Made by a program: the position numbers and the translations under genes. From Seribacter sp963934295 (GTDB taxonomy: Bacteria; Verrucomicrobiota; Verrucomicrobiia; Opitutales; Seribacteraceae): a stretch of DNA of 64,000 nucleotides. Shown here piece by piece: positions 54,082-63,625 of the stretch. The notes beneath the pieces were generated by a model. It searched no databases. It was not told where the DNA came from and worked only from the letters and a program-made list of their open reading frames with translations. Each line of letters begins with the position of its first letter. Position 1 is the first letter of the stretch. The stretch lies in the NCBI GenBank assembly GCA_963934295.1, contig CAWVXY010000007.1:1-64000 (forward strand), in the 5' to 3' direction.

Positions 54082-54784
54082 TCACTCATTGATTAGGGAT
54101 CCATTCACAGAAAGCTTCTTAGGCAAACCTTGCTTCCAACTTAATCATTACAATCGTGCATTTAACCTGCCTCGCTCTGGCGATGCAGGATTCATTTATA
54201 CCAAAATTCAAACTTCAAGAATAGCGGACATCTCAAAATTAGAAAGAATTGGCTTCAACTTAATAGATACAAACATTCAGTTGCAAAGGCCGGCTTCTGG
54301 AAATTGGGATGAAAAGAATATTTCATCCTCTTGTCGGATTAGATTGGCCGAACCTTCAGATCTCCCTGACATAGAGAATATTGCCGCTTCGAGTTTTCTT
54401 TTCTCTAGGTTCCATCTTGACCCTAAGATCGAAGATTCTGTCGCCAACGAGATAAAACGCCAATGGGCGACTAACTTCTTCGCGGGCAAACGGGGAGACT
54501 GTATGGTAGTCGCGAAGGACCAAAATCAAACGATTGGATTTCTACTGCTTTTAGACCAAGAAGACAAACGGACTATTGACCTGATAGCTGTATCGAAAGG
54601 GCATCGGGGCAAAGGGCTGGCTTCTGCCATGATACGCTTTGCCGCCAAGGAAGCTTTAGGCAGGCAAATTGTGGTTGGCACTCAAGTGGCCAATTCCCCA
54701 TCGCTTAGATCTTATGAGAATCTAGGTTTTCGGGCCTATGAGTCATATTACGTTCTCCATTACCATGGCCCGGTAGCTACGTGA
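54074..54784 (+). CDS. GNAT-family sugar N-acetyltransferase, WecD-like
   Basis: 236 residues from ATG 54074, 8 bases inside the epimerase gene. A 90-residue N-terminal half (HSLIRDPFTESFLGKPCFQL) precedes the GNAT fold with the acetyl-CoA motif VSKGHRGKGLASAMIRFA (about 175) and TQVANSPSLRSYENLGFRAYESYYVLHYH at the end, much like WecD/RffC. It most likely acetylates the new amino group. The next gene starts within its stop codon. Confidence 0.8.
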   Translation: MIDHSLIRDPFTESFLGKPCFQLNHYNRAFNLPRSGDAGFIYTKIQTSRIADISKLERIGFNLIDTNIQLQRPASGNWDEKNISSSCRIRLAEPSDLPDIENIAASSFLFSRFHLDPKIEDSVANEIKRQWATNFFAGKRGDCMVVAKDQNQTIGFLLLLDQEDKRTIDLIAVSKGHRGKGLASAMIRFAAKEALGRQIVVGTQVANSPSLRSYENLGFRAYESYYVLHYHGPVAT

Positions 54785-55824
54785 AAATAGGTTCTCATCA
54801 GACTGACGAATCAGTTTTCATAATTGCTGAAATTGGAAACAATCACGAGGGAGACTTTTCTCTAGCTAAAGAAATGATTTTATTGGCCGCTCAAGCAGGG
54901 GCCAATGCCGTAAAATTTCAGACAATTGTTCCAGAGAGATTAATTTCAATCAGGGATGACGAACGAATTGCCCAATTGAGCCAATTCCAATTCACCGCGG
55001 AGCAATTTAGAGAGTTGCGGGATTTCGCAAATAAATCAGGATTGGAGTTTCTATCAACTCCCTTTGACATTGAATCGATAGACTGGTTGGACGATTTGGT
55101 TCCTGCGTGGAAAGTCGCCTCTGGAGATAATAATTTCTACCCATTGCTCGAGCGACTGGCCTTAACTGGCAAGCCGACTATCATCTCAATGGGTCTAGGT
55201 TTTCACGACCAAAGCGACAACCTGCAGGATTTCTTTGTTAAAACTTGGCAACGCCACGGAATCAAGAATGCCGAGCTTGCCATGCTGCATTGTGTGGTTA
55301 GCTATCCAACGCCTGACAGCGAGGCTGCCCTGGGACAGATGGAAAAGCTTAAGTTGCCTGACATTACCATAGGTTATTCTGATCACACTATCGGAATAAA
55401 AGCTGCCGAACTTGCCGTTGCTGCAGGTGCCCGAATTATCGAGAAACATTTCACGATCGACAAAACTCGTTCCAGTTTTCGTGACCACCAGCTTTCCGCT
55501 GACCCGGAAGACATGCAACAATTGGTTCAGGCCATTCGCGATGTGGAATTGATGCTCGGCGATAGCGCCGGCCATCAAAAGTGCGAAAGCTCAAACCGTG
55601 AGGCAGTCCGGCGATCGCTGACAGCTGCTAGTGATCTGCCTGCAGGTGCTTTACTCAATATGGATCAATTTGTTTGGGTAAGACCAGGCACAGGAATACC
55701 TCCGGGGCAGGAGGGGTCGGTTCTTGGAAAGAAATTGACAAGATCAATTAGCGCCGGAGAGCAAGTTTCCCCGGAAGACGTTGAAACCGCAACGGAGAAG
55801 AATCCGGCAAACGAATCCTCATAA
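54781..55824 (+). CDS. NeuB-type nonulosonic acid synthase
   Basis: 347 residues with GTG 54781 (GTGA overlap). Barrel N-terminus FIIAEIGNNHEGDFSLAKEMILLAAQAGANAVKFQT, EKHFTIDKTRS, and a C-terminal SAF/antifreeze-like domain (about 285-345: LLNMDQFVWVRPGTGIPPGQEGSVLGKKLTRSISAGEQV). The family condenses phosphoenolpyruvate with N-acetylmannosamine or a related 6-deoxy-diamino-hexose to give sialic, legionaminic or pseudaminic acid. Here EKHFTIDKTRSSFRDH replaces the GPDHA-like phrase, so the sugar may be unusual. Confidence 0.9.
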   Translation: MKIGSHQTDESVFIIAEIGNNHEGDFSLAKEMILLAAQAGANAVKFQTIVPERLISIRDDERIAQLSQFQFTAEQFRELRDFANKSGLEFLSTPFDIESIDWLDDLVPAWKVASGDNNFYPLLERLALTGKPTIISMGLGFHDQSDNLQDFFVKTWQRHGIKNAELAMLHCVVSYPTPDSEAALGQMEKLKLPDITIGYSDHTIGIKAAELAVAAGARIIEKHFTIDKTRSSFRDHQLSADPEDMQQLVQAIRDVELMLGDSAGHQKCESSNREAVRRSLTAASDLPAGALLNMDQFVWVRPGTGIPPGQEGSVLGKKLTRSISAGEQVSPEDVETATEKNPANESS

Positions 55825-55826
55825 AG

Positions 55827-57656
55827 ATGTGTGGAATTGCAGGATATTTCGGGAAAAGCCCGCCTAATGAATCAATGATTCGCAGCACTCTTAATCTCAT
55901 GCAAAATAGAGGGCCCGATCACCAGGATTTCGCTTCATTTGCTGCAGGCAAGAAAAAGCAAGTTCTCTTATTACACAGCCGGCTAAGCATTATCGACCTC
56001 GACCCCCGTTCCAATCAGCCTTTTACTCTCGATGAATCAACGATTATATACAATGGAGAAATCTACAATTACATAGAGCTTCGGAAGCAATTGCTTAATC
56101 GCGGGCTTGAACTAAGAACATCCTCGGACACAGAAGTTTTACTACATTACTACTTGATCTACGGAGAACGCTGCGTAGATCATTTCGAGGGAATGTGGTC
56201 GTTCGCTATTTGGGATGCAAAACTTCAAAAGCTTTTTCTCTCTAGGGATCGTTTTGCGGAGAAGCCTCTATACTATCTACAAACTCCGGAAGGTTTCCTT
56301 TTCGGTTCCGAGATCAAGTTTTTGAAAGCCTTGTCAAAGGAACCTCTACGAGTAAACCGTCGTCATTTGCTACGACAACTCGTCCATGGGTACAAGGCTT
56401 TGTACAAGACTGATGAAACCTATTTTGAAGGCGTCAGGGAGCTTCGCTATGCACAGTCAATGGTCCTTAATCCCGATGGAGTGAATCGGATTGAGCGATA
56501 CTGGAACCCTTCGACGACAGTGGATCAATCTATGACTCTGGAAAATGCCATCGACGGAACTCGCGAACATCTACTTGAAAGCGTACGCTTACGTCTTCGC
56601 TCTGACGTCCCCCTAGCCTTTTGCCTCAGTGGCGGAGTAGACTCAGCCTCTTTGGTTTCCATTGCTGCAAAAGAATTCGGATGCGAATTAGAGACTTTTT
56701 CGATCATTGACCAAGACGAAAGATACAATGAAGAAGACAATATCATGGCGACCGTCGACGACATCGGTTGCAAGCATCATCTTTTGGAAATACCAAAGGA
56801 GGATGCATTGGCGAGATTAGGCGAGTTGATTGCCTACCATGATGCTCCTGTCGCTACGATTACCTACTATGTCCACTCGTTAATTTCCGAAGCTGTGCAC
56901 AACGCTGGATTTCGCGTTGCCTTCTCCGGATCATCGGCAGACGAACTCTTCACAGGCTATTACGACCATTTCATTCTGCACCTTAATGAAGTCCGGAATG
57001 AGAACGACTATCAAAAGTATTTGCAAGATTGGCGAAATCACATTGAAGGATTTGTAAGAAACCCAATGCTTAAGACGCCGAACCTCTACCATAAGGACCC
57101 GACTTTCCGGGATCATATTTTCGATGCGAGTGAAGAGTTGAAGGATTATTTGGTAGTTAACTTCGAAGAACCTTTTCAAGAAGAGCAATTTTGCGACAGC
57201 TTGCTTCGCAATCGGATGCTCAACGAATTATTTTACGAAGCCACGCCAGTAATCCTTCACGAAGACGATTTGAATTCGATGTGCTATTCCGTTGAGAACC
57301 GAAGTCCTTTTCTTGATTCAAGTTTGCAGAAATTCGCGTATTCGATTCCAGCCCGCCATTTGATTCGTAACGGTTATGGCAAGTTTGTCCTTCGCCAAGC
57401 TTTAAAGGGAATTCTCAACGAGAAAGTCCGACTCGACAGAAGAAAAAAAGGGTTTAACGCCTCTATTAACTCAATGATCAACTTTCAAGACCCAAATACG
57501 CAAGCCTATCTGTTGGACCCAAAGGCAGAGATCTTCCACTACCTTGACAGGAATAAGATCAAGCAACTCTTCGATTTATTTCCCATCCCTAACCACTTCA
57601 GTAAATTTCTCTTCAATTTTATCAATGCAAGAATCTTTTTGGAAATCTACAACTAA
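55827..57656 (+). CDS. asnB: Asparagine synthase (glutamine-hydrolysing), first copy
   Basis: 609 residues. The N-terminal nucleophile Cys2 is present (MCGIAGYFGKSPP), followed by IMQNRGPDHQDF and IYNGEIYNY for the glutaminase domain. The synthetase domain has the PP-loop LSGGVDSASLVSIA (about 265). It takes ammonia from Gln and amidates a carboxylate, or uses an alternative acceptor in sugar loci. It lies directly after the NeuB gene (2-base gap), so an amidated surface sugar is possible. Confidence 0.9.
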   Translation: MCGIAGYFGKSPPNESMIRSTLNLMQNRGPDHQDFASFAAGKKKQVLLLHSRLSIIDLDPRSNQPFTLDESTIIYNGEIYNYIELRKQLLNRGLELRTSSDTEVLLHYYLIYGERCVDHFEGMWSFAIWDAKLQKLFLSRDRFAEKPLYYLQTPEGFLFGSEIKFLKALSKEPLRVNRRHLLRQLVHGYKALYKTDETYFEGVRELRYAQSMVLNPDGVNRIERYWNPSTTVDQSMTLENAIDGTREHLLESVRLRLRSDVPLAFCLSGGVDSASLVSIAAKEFGCELETFSIIDQDERYNEEDNIMATVDDIGCKHHLLEIPKEDALARLGELIAYHDAPVATITYYVHSLISEAVHNAGFRVAFSGSSADELFTGYYDHFILHLNEVRNENDYQKYLQDWRNHIEGFVRNPMLKTPNLYHKDPTFRDHIFDASEELKDYLVVNFEEPFQEEQFCDSLLRNRMLNELFYEATPVILHEDDLNSMCYSVENRSPFLDSSLQKFAYSIPARHLIRNGYGKFVLRQALKGILNEKVRLDRRKKGFNASINSMINFQDPNTQAYLLDPKAEIFHYLDRNKIKQLFDLFPIPNHFSKFLFNFINARIFLEIYN

Positions 57657-57850
57657 AAAAATGAAACTATCTTTTTCATACCACAAACGTAAAGTTCAAG
57701 AAAGATCCATGCCAAGAGAATTGGGAGTATATTAAATTTATTAAACCTAGATTTTCGAACGACATTAGATCCATTAGTTGTGACTTACAGTCGACACTTT
57801 TCCCGATCCACTTTAAAAGAAACAGCTTTGCTAGAAAATAACTCCGAATT
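57657..57850 (+). other. Spacer between the asparagine synthase and the sugar amidotransferase
   Basis: 194 bases; the longest gap in an otherwise overlapping operon. It holds only a 24-codon ATG frame (57661-57735) that I do not support as a gene. Confidence 0.4.
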
Positions 57851-58969
57851 ATGATGCAATATTGCAAACGCTGTATTTTACCTAACACTAGACCCGAACT
57901 TGAATTCGATGAAGAGGGAGTTTGCAGTGCATGCCGAAATTTTGAATTGCGCGAAACGATAGACTGGACCGAGAGAGCACGAGCCTTTGAACAAGTTGTT
58001 CAAAATGCAAAAGAACGTAGCATGGGCTACGATTGTCTCATTCCTGTAAGTGGAGGAAAAGACAGCACATGGCAAACGATCGTCTGCTTGGAGCATGGAC
58101 TAAATCCCCTTTGCGTAACATGGAAGACTCCAGGACGCACGGAAATTGGCCAAAAAAACTTGGATAATTTAATTTCTCTAGGAGTTGACCACATCGATTA
58201 TCAGATCAGCCCGAAAGTCGAACAAAAATTTATGCTAAAGGCACTCAAGAAATTCGGTTCAACAGCAATCCCGATGCACATGGCAATCTTCAACATCCCC
58301 CTAAAGATTGCACTATCTTTTAACATCCCACTAATTATTTGGGGAGAAAACTCAGCTTTTGAATATGGTGATTCAAGCGAAGAAAGATTAGGTTTCAAGC
58401 TTGACTCCAATTGGCTTCGCAAATTCGGGGTTACACATAACACAAATGCAGCTGACTGGGTAGATAAAGATTTATCCAGTAAAGAATTAACGCCCTACTT
58501 CGAACAATCAAAACACAATGTGGAAAAGCAAGAAGTTCTTGCTGTTTTTCTTGGCTACTATTTCCAATGGGATGTCCAAACTTCATATCGTGCAGCTAAT
58601 GAACAAGGATTTTCTGTAAAATCAGGCGAGGCACGAACAGGAATATATGATTTTGCTGACATAGATGATGATTTTATATCTATTCACCACTATTTAAAAT
58701 GGTACAAATTCGGTTTCCCCCGTACTTTCGACAACCTTTCGATCGAGATTAGGCAAGGGCGTCTTACCCGTAGTGAGGCAATCGAAATAGCCAGTCGTTT
58801 TGGCGAAGATATGCCCCAAAAAGATATTGAGTGTTTTTGCGAATTTGTGGGAATTGCAACAAGTGAATTTTTTAAAATTATTGAACCATTTAGAAACCTA
58901 GACATTTGGAAGTTTAAAAGTAATCGTTGGGAAATCTCTGATTTTTTGATTGAAGACTGGAAATGGTAG
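57851..58969 (+). CDS. PseA/WbpG-like N-acetyl sugar amidotransferase
   Basis: 372 residues. Starts with a Cys pair set (CKRCILPNTRPELEFDEEGVCSACRNFE, two CxxC units, metal-binding). The ATP-pyrophosphatase PP-loop PVSGGKDST is at about residue 64, and WGENSAFEYGDSSEERLG, ISIHHYLKWYKFGFPR follow. In other bacteria it turns an N-acetyl group into an acetamidino group on pseudaminic/legionaminic-type sugars or on LPS residues. Its usual HisH/HisF-like glutaminase/synthase partners are absent here. Confidence 0.85.
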   Translation: MMQYCKRCILPNTRPELEFDEEGVCSACRNFELRETIDWTERARAFEQVVQNAKERSMGYDCLIPVSGGKDSTWQTIVCLEHGLNPLCVTWKTPGRTEIGQKNLDNLISLGVDHIDYQISPKVEQKFMLKALKKFGSTAIPMHMAIFNIPLKIALSFNIPLIIWGENSAFEYGDSSEERLGFKLDSNWLRKFGVTHNTNAADWVDKDLSSKELTPYFEQSKHNVEKQEVLAVFLGYYFQWDVQTSYRAANEQGFSVKSGEARTGIYDFADIDDDFISIHHYLKWYKFGFPRTFDNLSIEIRQGRLTRSEAIEIASRFGEDMPQKDIECFCEFVGIATSEFFKIIEPFRNLDIWKFKSNRWEISDFLIEDWKW

Positions 58970-58995
58970 AAGTCTTTTCAAACCCATAAAATAAA

Positions 58996-59379
58996 ATGCA
59001 ATTTGATCAAATCAGTCCACCTCGAAAGTTCACTATTGGAGCGAAGCAACAGTTTGAGATTATGGATTGTGGCAAAATCCTATTGAATAAGAACGAGCAG
59101 GTAACTCTTACTACAGATTCTGGAGGTGAATATGATCTTACTCGTAAAGACTGGGGGTTCTATGCAACTCCTTCACTTAACGGTAGACTTCCTTCTTTTG
59201 GTCTACGTGGAGTACTAATTAAGAATCGAGAAACCAATAGATTTTTCGTTCTCCTTGTAGAGAAAGGCAAGGAACCCCTTTTTGACGATTACTGTAATGT
59301 CGAAAACCTTACAGTAGTTTCATGGCTTGATTGTGATGAGGCACTGGAGAATTTAGGAAGAAAACTGGAAGAACAATAA
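58996..59379 (+). CDS. Small protein of unknown function
   Basis: 127 residues, beta-rich (FTIGAKQQFEIMDCGKILLNKNEQVTLTTDSGGEYDLTRKDWGFYATPSLNGRLPSFGLRGVLI). It lies 26 bases after the sugar amidotransferase gene and its stop codon overlaps the next start by one base. No motif recognised; context suggests an accessory role in sugar modification. Confidence 0.65.
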   Translation: MQFDQISPPRKFTIGAKQQFEIMDCGKILLNKNEQVTLTTDSGGEYDLTRKDWGFYATPSLNGRLPSFGLRGVLIKNRETNRFFVLLVEKGKEPLFDDYCNVENLTVVSWLDCDEALENLGRKLEEQ

Positions 59380-60215
59380 TGCCTCCCGATTATCAATGTC
59401 CACTATGCATGCAACCCAAAAGCGATTCTATTCATGTATATAAGCAAAAACCCAAGGGAGAAACTGAGTTCCAACTTCAAGGTGATTCAGGCTATTATCG
59501 CGAAATTCTTCATTGTAAAACCTGTGGACACTACCGCTCGGTTCATGGCATGGATATTTCATCCCTCTACGAGTCAAGCTATGTAGATTCCACCTACGGC
59601 GGACTTGAAGGAATTCGGAAAAACTACGAAAGGATTATGGCACTCGATCCAAAAAAATCCGATAATTCTGGCCGTGTAAACCGCATAATCGAATTTTCTC
59701 AAAAACACTCCCCATCCCACTCCTCTCCCATACGTTTGCTAGATATTGGTTCGGGCCTTGGGGTTTTCCTTGGAAAAATTTTGCAAAACACCAATTGGCA
59801 ATGCACCGCATTAGAAACAGACCCAAGATTTGCCAAGCATACCCGTGACAACCTCGGAATCGAAACGGTTACGAGTGACTACCAAAAGCTCAAGTGGGAC
59901 CGCCAATTCGACATCATAACATTGAACAAGGTTCTTGAGCATGTTGAAGATCCCTTGAAAATGCTCCAAAAATGTATTGGGGATCTAGCCCATGGGGGGT
60001 TCCTATATATCGAATTGCCCGACGGAGAAAGCGCGGCCCGCGATAGAGAAGGATTCGAACGCGAGGAATTTTTCATCGAGCACTGTCATGTATTCTCAAT
60101 GGCATCAATGGAATTATTGTGCCGTCGAACCGGTCTTCAATCTCAGAAATTGGAGCGTCTACGTGAACCAAGCTCAAAATTCACCCTAAGGTCGTTTCTA
60201 ATACATGCAAACTGA
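59379..60215 (+). CDS. SAM-dependent methyltransferase with N-terminal zinc ribbon
   Basis: 278 residues. The N-terminus has four cysteines (CPLC, then CKTC about 47 residues later), as in methyltransf_13-type sugar C-methyltransferases. The SAM motif is RLLDIGSGLGVFLGKIL (about 117). Also HVEDPLKML, GGFLYIELPDGES, FIEHCHVFSMASM. First of three consecutive methyltransferase genes; acceptor unknown. Confidence 0.85.
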   Translation: MPPDYQCPLCMQPKSDSIHVYKQKPKGETEFQLQGDSGYYREILHCKTCGHYRSVHGMDISSLYESSYVDSTYGGLEGIRKNYERIMALDPKKSDNSGRVNRIIEFSQKHSPSHSSPIRLLDIGSGLGVFLGKILQNTNWQCTALETDPRFAKHTRDNLGIETVTSDYQKLKWDRQFDIITLNKVLEHVEDPLKMLQKCIGDLAHGGFLYIELPDGESAARDREGFEREEFFIEHCHVFSMASMELLCRRTGLQSQKLERLREPSSKFTLRSFLIHAN

Positions 60216-60227
60216 TGACCTATTCTA

Positions 60228-61100
60228 ATGACTGACCCCGAAGAAGCTATTCGTCACTGCTACTCAACTTGGGGGCAAAGCTATTATGAGGATTATTACA
60301 CGAATAAGGCTCATTACCCACCGGTGCATCAGGATATTATCCGTAAAGAACTCCAACGAAGTGGCTCCAAAAATCTCCTCGATGCCGGTTGCGGCCCTGC
60401 ATCAATACTCCGTGATCTAACAGAACTTGAAATGGACTTATTTGGCTTCGATCTGACGCCGGAGATGGTTCAGGAATGCAAGAAAGTGATGAGTGGTTTG
60501 GGATACGATCCAGATCAATTTTGGGAAGGAAGCGTAACGCAACCGGAGGACTTCCGTGGTCCAACTTCTGCCCCTGCTGAATTTGATGCATCCATTTGCA
60601 TCGGTGTGTTGCCTCACATCCCATCGGATCTGGATGATCGTGTCTTTGCCAACCTGAGAACAAGTGTAAAAGAGGGTGGACTCGTTATGATTGAGGCGCG
60701 AAACGAATTATTTTCGCTCTTCACGCTTAATCGCTATTCATTCGATTTCTTTCGGGATCGGCTTTGCGAAGGCGAAATCCCCGAACATTTACAAGACGAA
60801 CTGAAAAAAAGGTTTAGGATGGATCTGCCAAAGATTCGAAAAGGTAAGAAAGACGAACCGGGCTATGACGAGGTTCTATCCCGGACCCACAATCCATTTG
60901 AGGTCAAAGCGCAATTTGAGCGGGCAGGATTCAAGAATGTACAAACCCTATTTTATCACTACCACGGCTTTCCGCCAATGTTCGAACAAGAAGCGCCGAA
61001 AGAATTCAAGAAGCTCAGCTTGGCCATGGAGAAAAACCCGAATGACTGGCGTGGTCATTTTATGGCATCCGCTTTTCTGATTACAGGTATCGCCACGTGA
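60228..61100 (+). CDS. Class I SAM-dependent methyltransferase
   Basis: 290 residues. SAM-binding motif NLLDAGCGPASILRDLTELEMDLFGFDLTPEMVQECKK (about 45-82) and ASICIGVLPHIPSDLDDRVF. No zinc ribbon. Its end overlaps the next gene by 4 bases (GTGA). Likely methylates a sugar hydroxyl or amine; cannot be assigned further. Confidence 0.85.
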   Translation: MTDPEEAIRHCYSTWGQSYYEDYYTNKAHYPPVHQDIIRKELQRSGSKNLLDAGCGPASILRDLTELEMDLFGFDLTPEMVQECKKVMSGLGYDPDQFWEGSVTQPEDFRGPTSAPAEFDASICIGVLPHIPSDLDDRVFANLRTSVKEGGLVMIEARNELFSLFTLNRYSFDFFRDRLCEGEIPEHLQDELKKRFRMDLPKIRKGKKDEPGYDEVLSRTHNPFEVKAQFERAGFKNVQTLFYHYHGFPPMFEQEAPKEFKKLSLAMEKNPNDWRGHFMASAFLITGIAT

Positions 61101-61780
61101 TCTCGACCAACGGATGGAACAAGTATTGCATCTGGGAACACAGTGCTACAGTGAAGGAACTTTACACCAAACGCTGCCGACTCCAAGCAGAAGAAATGGT
61201 CTGTGCGTCACAAGCTGCGGAGTTATTGACACCTCAAGTAAAAGCGGGAGATCAACTATTGGATGCCGGTTGCGGGAGTGGGTATTTCTACCACTCGTTG
61301 GTCGCCCGTAACATCCCAGTCGATTACTGGGGAATCGATGCTGCAGAATCTTTGATCAATATTGGACAATCAATCTTACCCAAATATGGATTGCCAGCTA
61401 AACATCTAGTGCACGGCCGACTTGAGGATTTGGATACTGATGTAGATCATGTGCTATGCATGAATGTTTTATCTAACATCGATAATTATCCCCGTCCCCT
61501 AGAACGACTGTTGGGATCTGCTCGAAAATCAGTAATTTTACGGGAATCCGTTTCAAAAGAAGAGAGTTATAATTATGTCCATGACAAATATCTCGATCCA
61601 GGCGTGAATCTGAAAGTGCATGTAAACACCTACAAGGAATCCGAGTTCGTTCAATTTATCCAAAGTTACGGATTTGATGTCGAATCATTTATTGATCGTC
61701 GTACTAACGGTGAACCAGAGCTAGTTATCGACTACCCTCACCACTGGAAGTTTTTTCGAGCAACGAAAACAAAGGTATAA
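61097..61780 (+). CDS. Class I SAM-dependent methyltransferase
   Basis: 227 residues with GTG 61097. Motif QLLDAGCGSGYFYHSL (about 55), WGIDAAESLINIGQSIL, HVLCMNVLSNIDNYPRPLERLL. Similar in fold to the preceding gene but not a close copy. The third methyltransferase in a row. Confidence 0.85.
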   Translation: MISTNGWNKYCIWEHSATVKELYTKRCRLQAEEMVCASQAAELLTPQVKAGDQLLDAGCGSGYFYHSLVARNIPVDYWGIDAAESLINIGQSILPKYGLPAKHLVHGRLEDLDTDVDHVLCMNVLSNIDNYPRPLERLLGSARKSVILRESVSKEESYNYVHDKYLDPGVNLKVHVNTYKESEFVQFIQSYGFDVESFIDRRTNGEPELVIDYPHHWKFFRATKTKV

Positions 61781-61804
61781 CTAATGGCTGCTAAATTGTA
61801 AGAG

Positions 61805-63625
61805 ATGTCAAGAATTTCAGGAATAGTTTCAAGCAACCCCAATATTAATTTAAACAGGTTGTTGGACTGTCAAAAATCTTCTTCTCCGTACAATTCTTGG
61901 CGAAATTTTGTCTCTAGCAGAGGCAAAACGATCATTGGCTATACAGGTGCATATCCCTCTTCTGTTGCAGATAATGGAAGTGTTTCGGTAATTATCGATG
62001 GAAATATTTATAACTCCAAAGATCTAGGTAGAGGTGGCGATGCCGAAATAATCATAAGTCTATACAAAAGATATGGCTTTCCTGCGTTGTTGCCTAAGCT
62101 CAACGGAGACTTTTCTATCGCACTGGAAGATTCAAGCTCTGGTGAATTATGGCTGGCTCGTGACAGAGTTGGCGTAAAGCCTCTTTACTACACTACGCTT
62201 GGAGCTGAGTTCGCATTCGCATCTCGGTGTAAAGCTCTGCTTGAAATCCCCGGTGTCACCCGAGAGGTTGATCGTCAGTATGTCGCGTTGGTCGCCGCTA
62301 GCCATTACCGTCATTTCGACAACCGACCTGAAAAGAGTCCATACATGGACATCGATCAATTGCCTGCCGCCCATTGGTTGCGGTTTAAGAATGGCGAGTG
62401 CCGCACTGGGGTCTATTGGCAATTGGAAGACCTTCCGGAATGGGAAGAATCAGAAGAAGAACTGGCAGAGCGTTATCGCGAATTGCTACTGAATTCTACG
62501 CGCATCCGCATGGATCGTTGCGGGAAACCAGGCTTCACCCTTTCGGGAGGAATGGATTCCTCCTCGGTTCTTGGTTCAGCCGTTTCGGAAACTGGGGAAA
62601 AGCAGAAGGCCTTCTCCTCGATTTATGCAGACAAAACCTTCGACGAATCGGAAGACATCGCAACGATATTGGATGTAGCAGTAAGCAAGTGGCATCAAGT
62701 CAGCGTGTCCGATCCAGATGTATTCGGGTTAATTGATAAGATGGTGGACGTGAATGATGAACCAGTGGCCACCGCGACCTGGCTAAGCCATTTCGTCGTC
62801 TGCGAACAAGCCGCCCAAGAAGACATTACGCATCTTTTCGGCGGATTGGGAGGGGACGAACTCAACGCAGGTGAATATGAACACTTTTTTCCATTCTTTG
62901 CGGACTTGAAGATTGGAGGTCAAAAGCAAAGATTGGACAAGGAAGTATCGAAGTGGGCCGAATACCACACCCATCCCTTATATCCAAAGAATTTCACCGT
63001 AATGGAGGAATCCGTCGAACGGATTTGTGATCTGAAGAAGCCTGGAAAGATTCGTTCCGATCGCCAGCGACTGGAGCGTTATCATGATCTCCTGAACCCG
63101 GATTTCTTTGACCTGACCGCATTCGAACCGGTCATGGACCACCCGTTCCAAAGCTACCTTAAGAACAGGTGTCATCAAGATATCTTCAGAGAAACATCAC
63201 CCTGTTGTTTGCGGGCTCAAGATCGTCAAGGAATGGCTTTGGGCATTCAACATGTCATGCCTTTTTTCGATCACCGAATCATAGAATTCATGTTCCGCGT
63301 ACCAGCGAAATACAAATATTTAAACGGAATAACGAAAAGCCTCCTTCGAAAGGCAACTGCCGGACTGATCCCCGAATCCACCAGAACACGAATTAAGAAG
63401 ACAGGTTGGAACGCACCAGCTCACCTTTGGTTCAGCGGGGAAGGAGCAGAACAAGTCCGAGACCTCCTAGCGTCAACCAAATTTAAGGAATTGGGTATCT
63501 ATCGAACCGAAGCAGTCCAATCTCTGCTACAAGATCACTTGGAAATTGTTGAGCAGAACCAGTTGAGGGAAAACCACATGATGCTGTTTTGGCAATTGGT
63601 AAACCTTGTATATTGGTTAAAATAA
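61805..63625 (+). CDS. Asparagine synthase-like ATP-dependent amide ligase lacking the glutaminase nucleophile
   Basis: 606 residues. It has the full two-domain asparagine-synthase shape, with IIDGNIYN, LWLARDRVGVKPLYY, PP-loop LSGGMDSSSVLGSA (about 246) and FGGLGGDELNAGEYEHFFPF. The start is MSRISGIV rather than MCGI, and a stop codon two codons upstream excludes a longer N-terminus. Without Cys2 glutamine cannot be hydrolysed in the usual way, as in beta-lactam synthetase-type relatives. Probably it joins a substrate amine to an adenylated carboxylate. Confidence 0.85.
   Translation: MSRISGIVSSNPNINLNRLLDCQKSSSPYNSWRNFVSSRGKTIIGYTGAYPSSVADNGSVSVIIDGNIYNSKDLGRGGDAEIIISLYKRYGFPALLPKLNGDFSIALEDSSSGELWLARDRVGVKPLYYTTLGAEFAFASRCKALLEIPGVTREVDRQYVALVAASHYRHFDNRPEKSPYMDIDQLPAAHWLRFKNGECRTGVYWQLEDLPEWEESEEELAERYRELLLNSTRIRMDRCGKPGFTLSGGMDSSSVLGSAVSETGEKQKAFSSIYADKTFDESEDIATILDVAVSKWHQVSVSDPDVFGLIDKMVDVNDEPVATATWLSHFVVCEQAAQEDITHLFGGLGGDELNAGEYEHFFPFFADLKIGGQKQRLDKEVSKWAEYHTHPLYPKNFTVMEESVERICDLKKPGKIRSDRQRLERYHDLLNPDFFDLTAFEPVMDHPFQSYLKNRCHQDIFRETSPCCLRAQDRQGMALGIQHVMPFFDHRIIEFMFRVPAKYKYLNGITKSLLRKATAGLIPESTRTRIKKTGWNAPAHLWFSGEGAEQVRDLLASTKFKELGIYRTEAVQSLLQDHLEIVEQNQLRENHMMLFWQLVNLVYWLK

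Noticed and set aside
57661..57735. 24-codon ATG frame between the two sugar-pathway genes
   Set aside because: Very short, no hydrophobic or motif signal, and no ribosome site.
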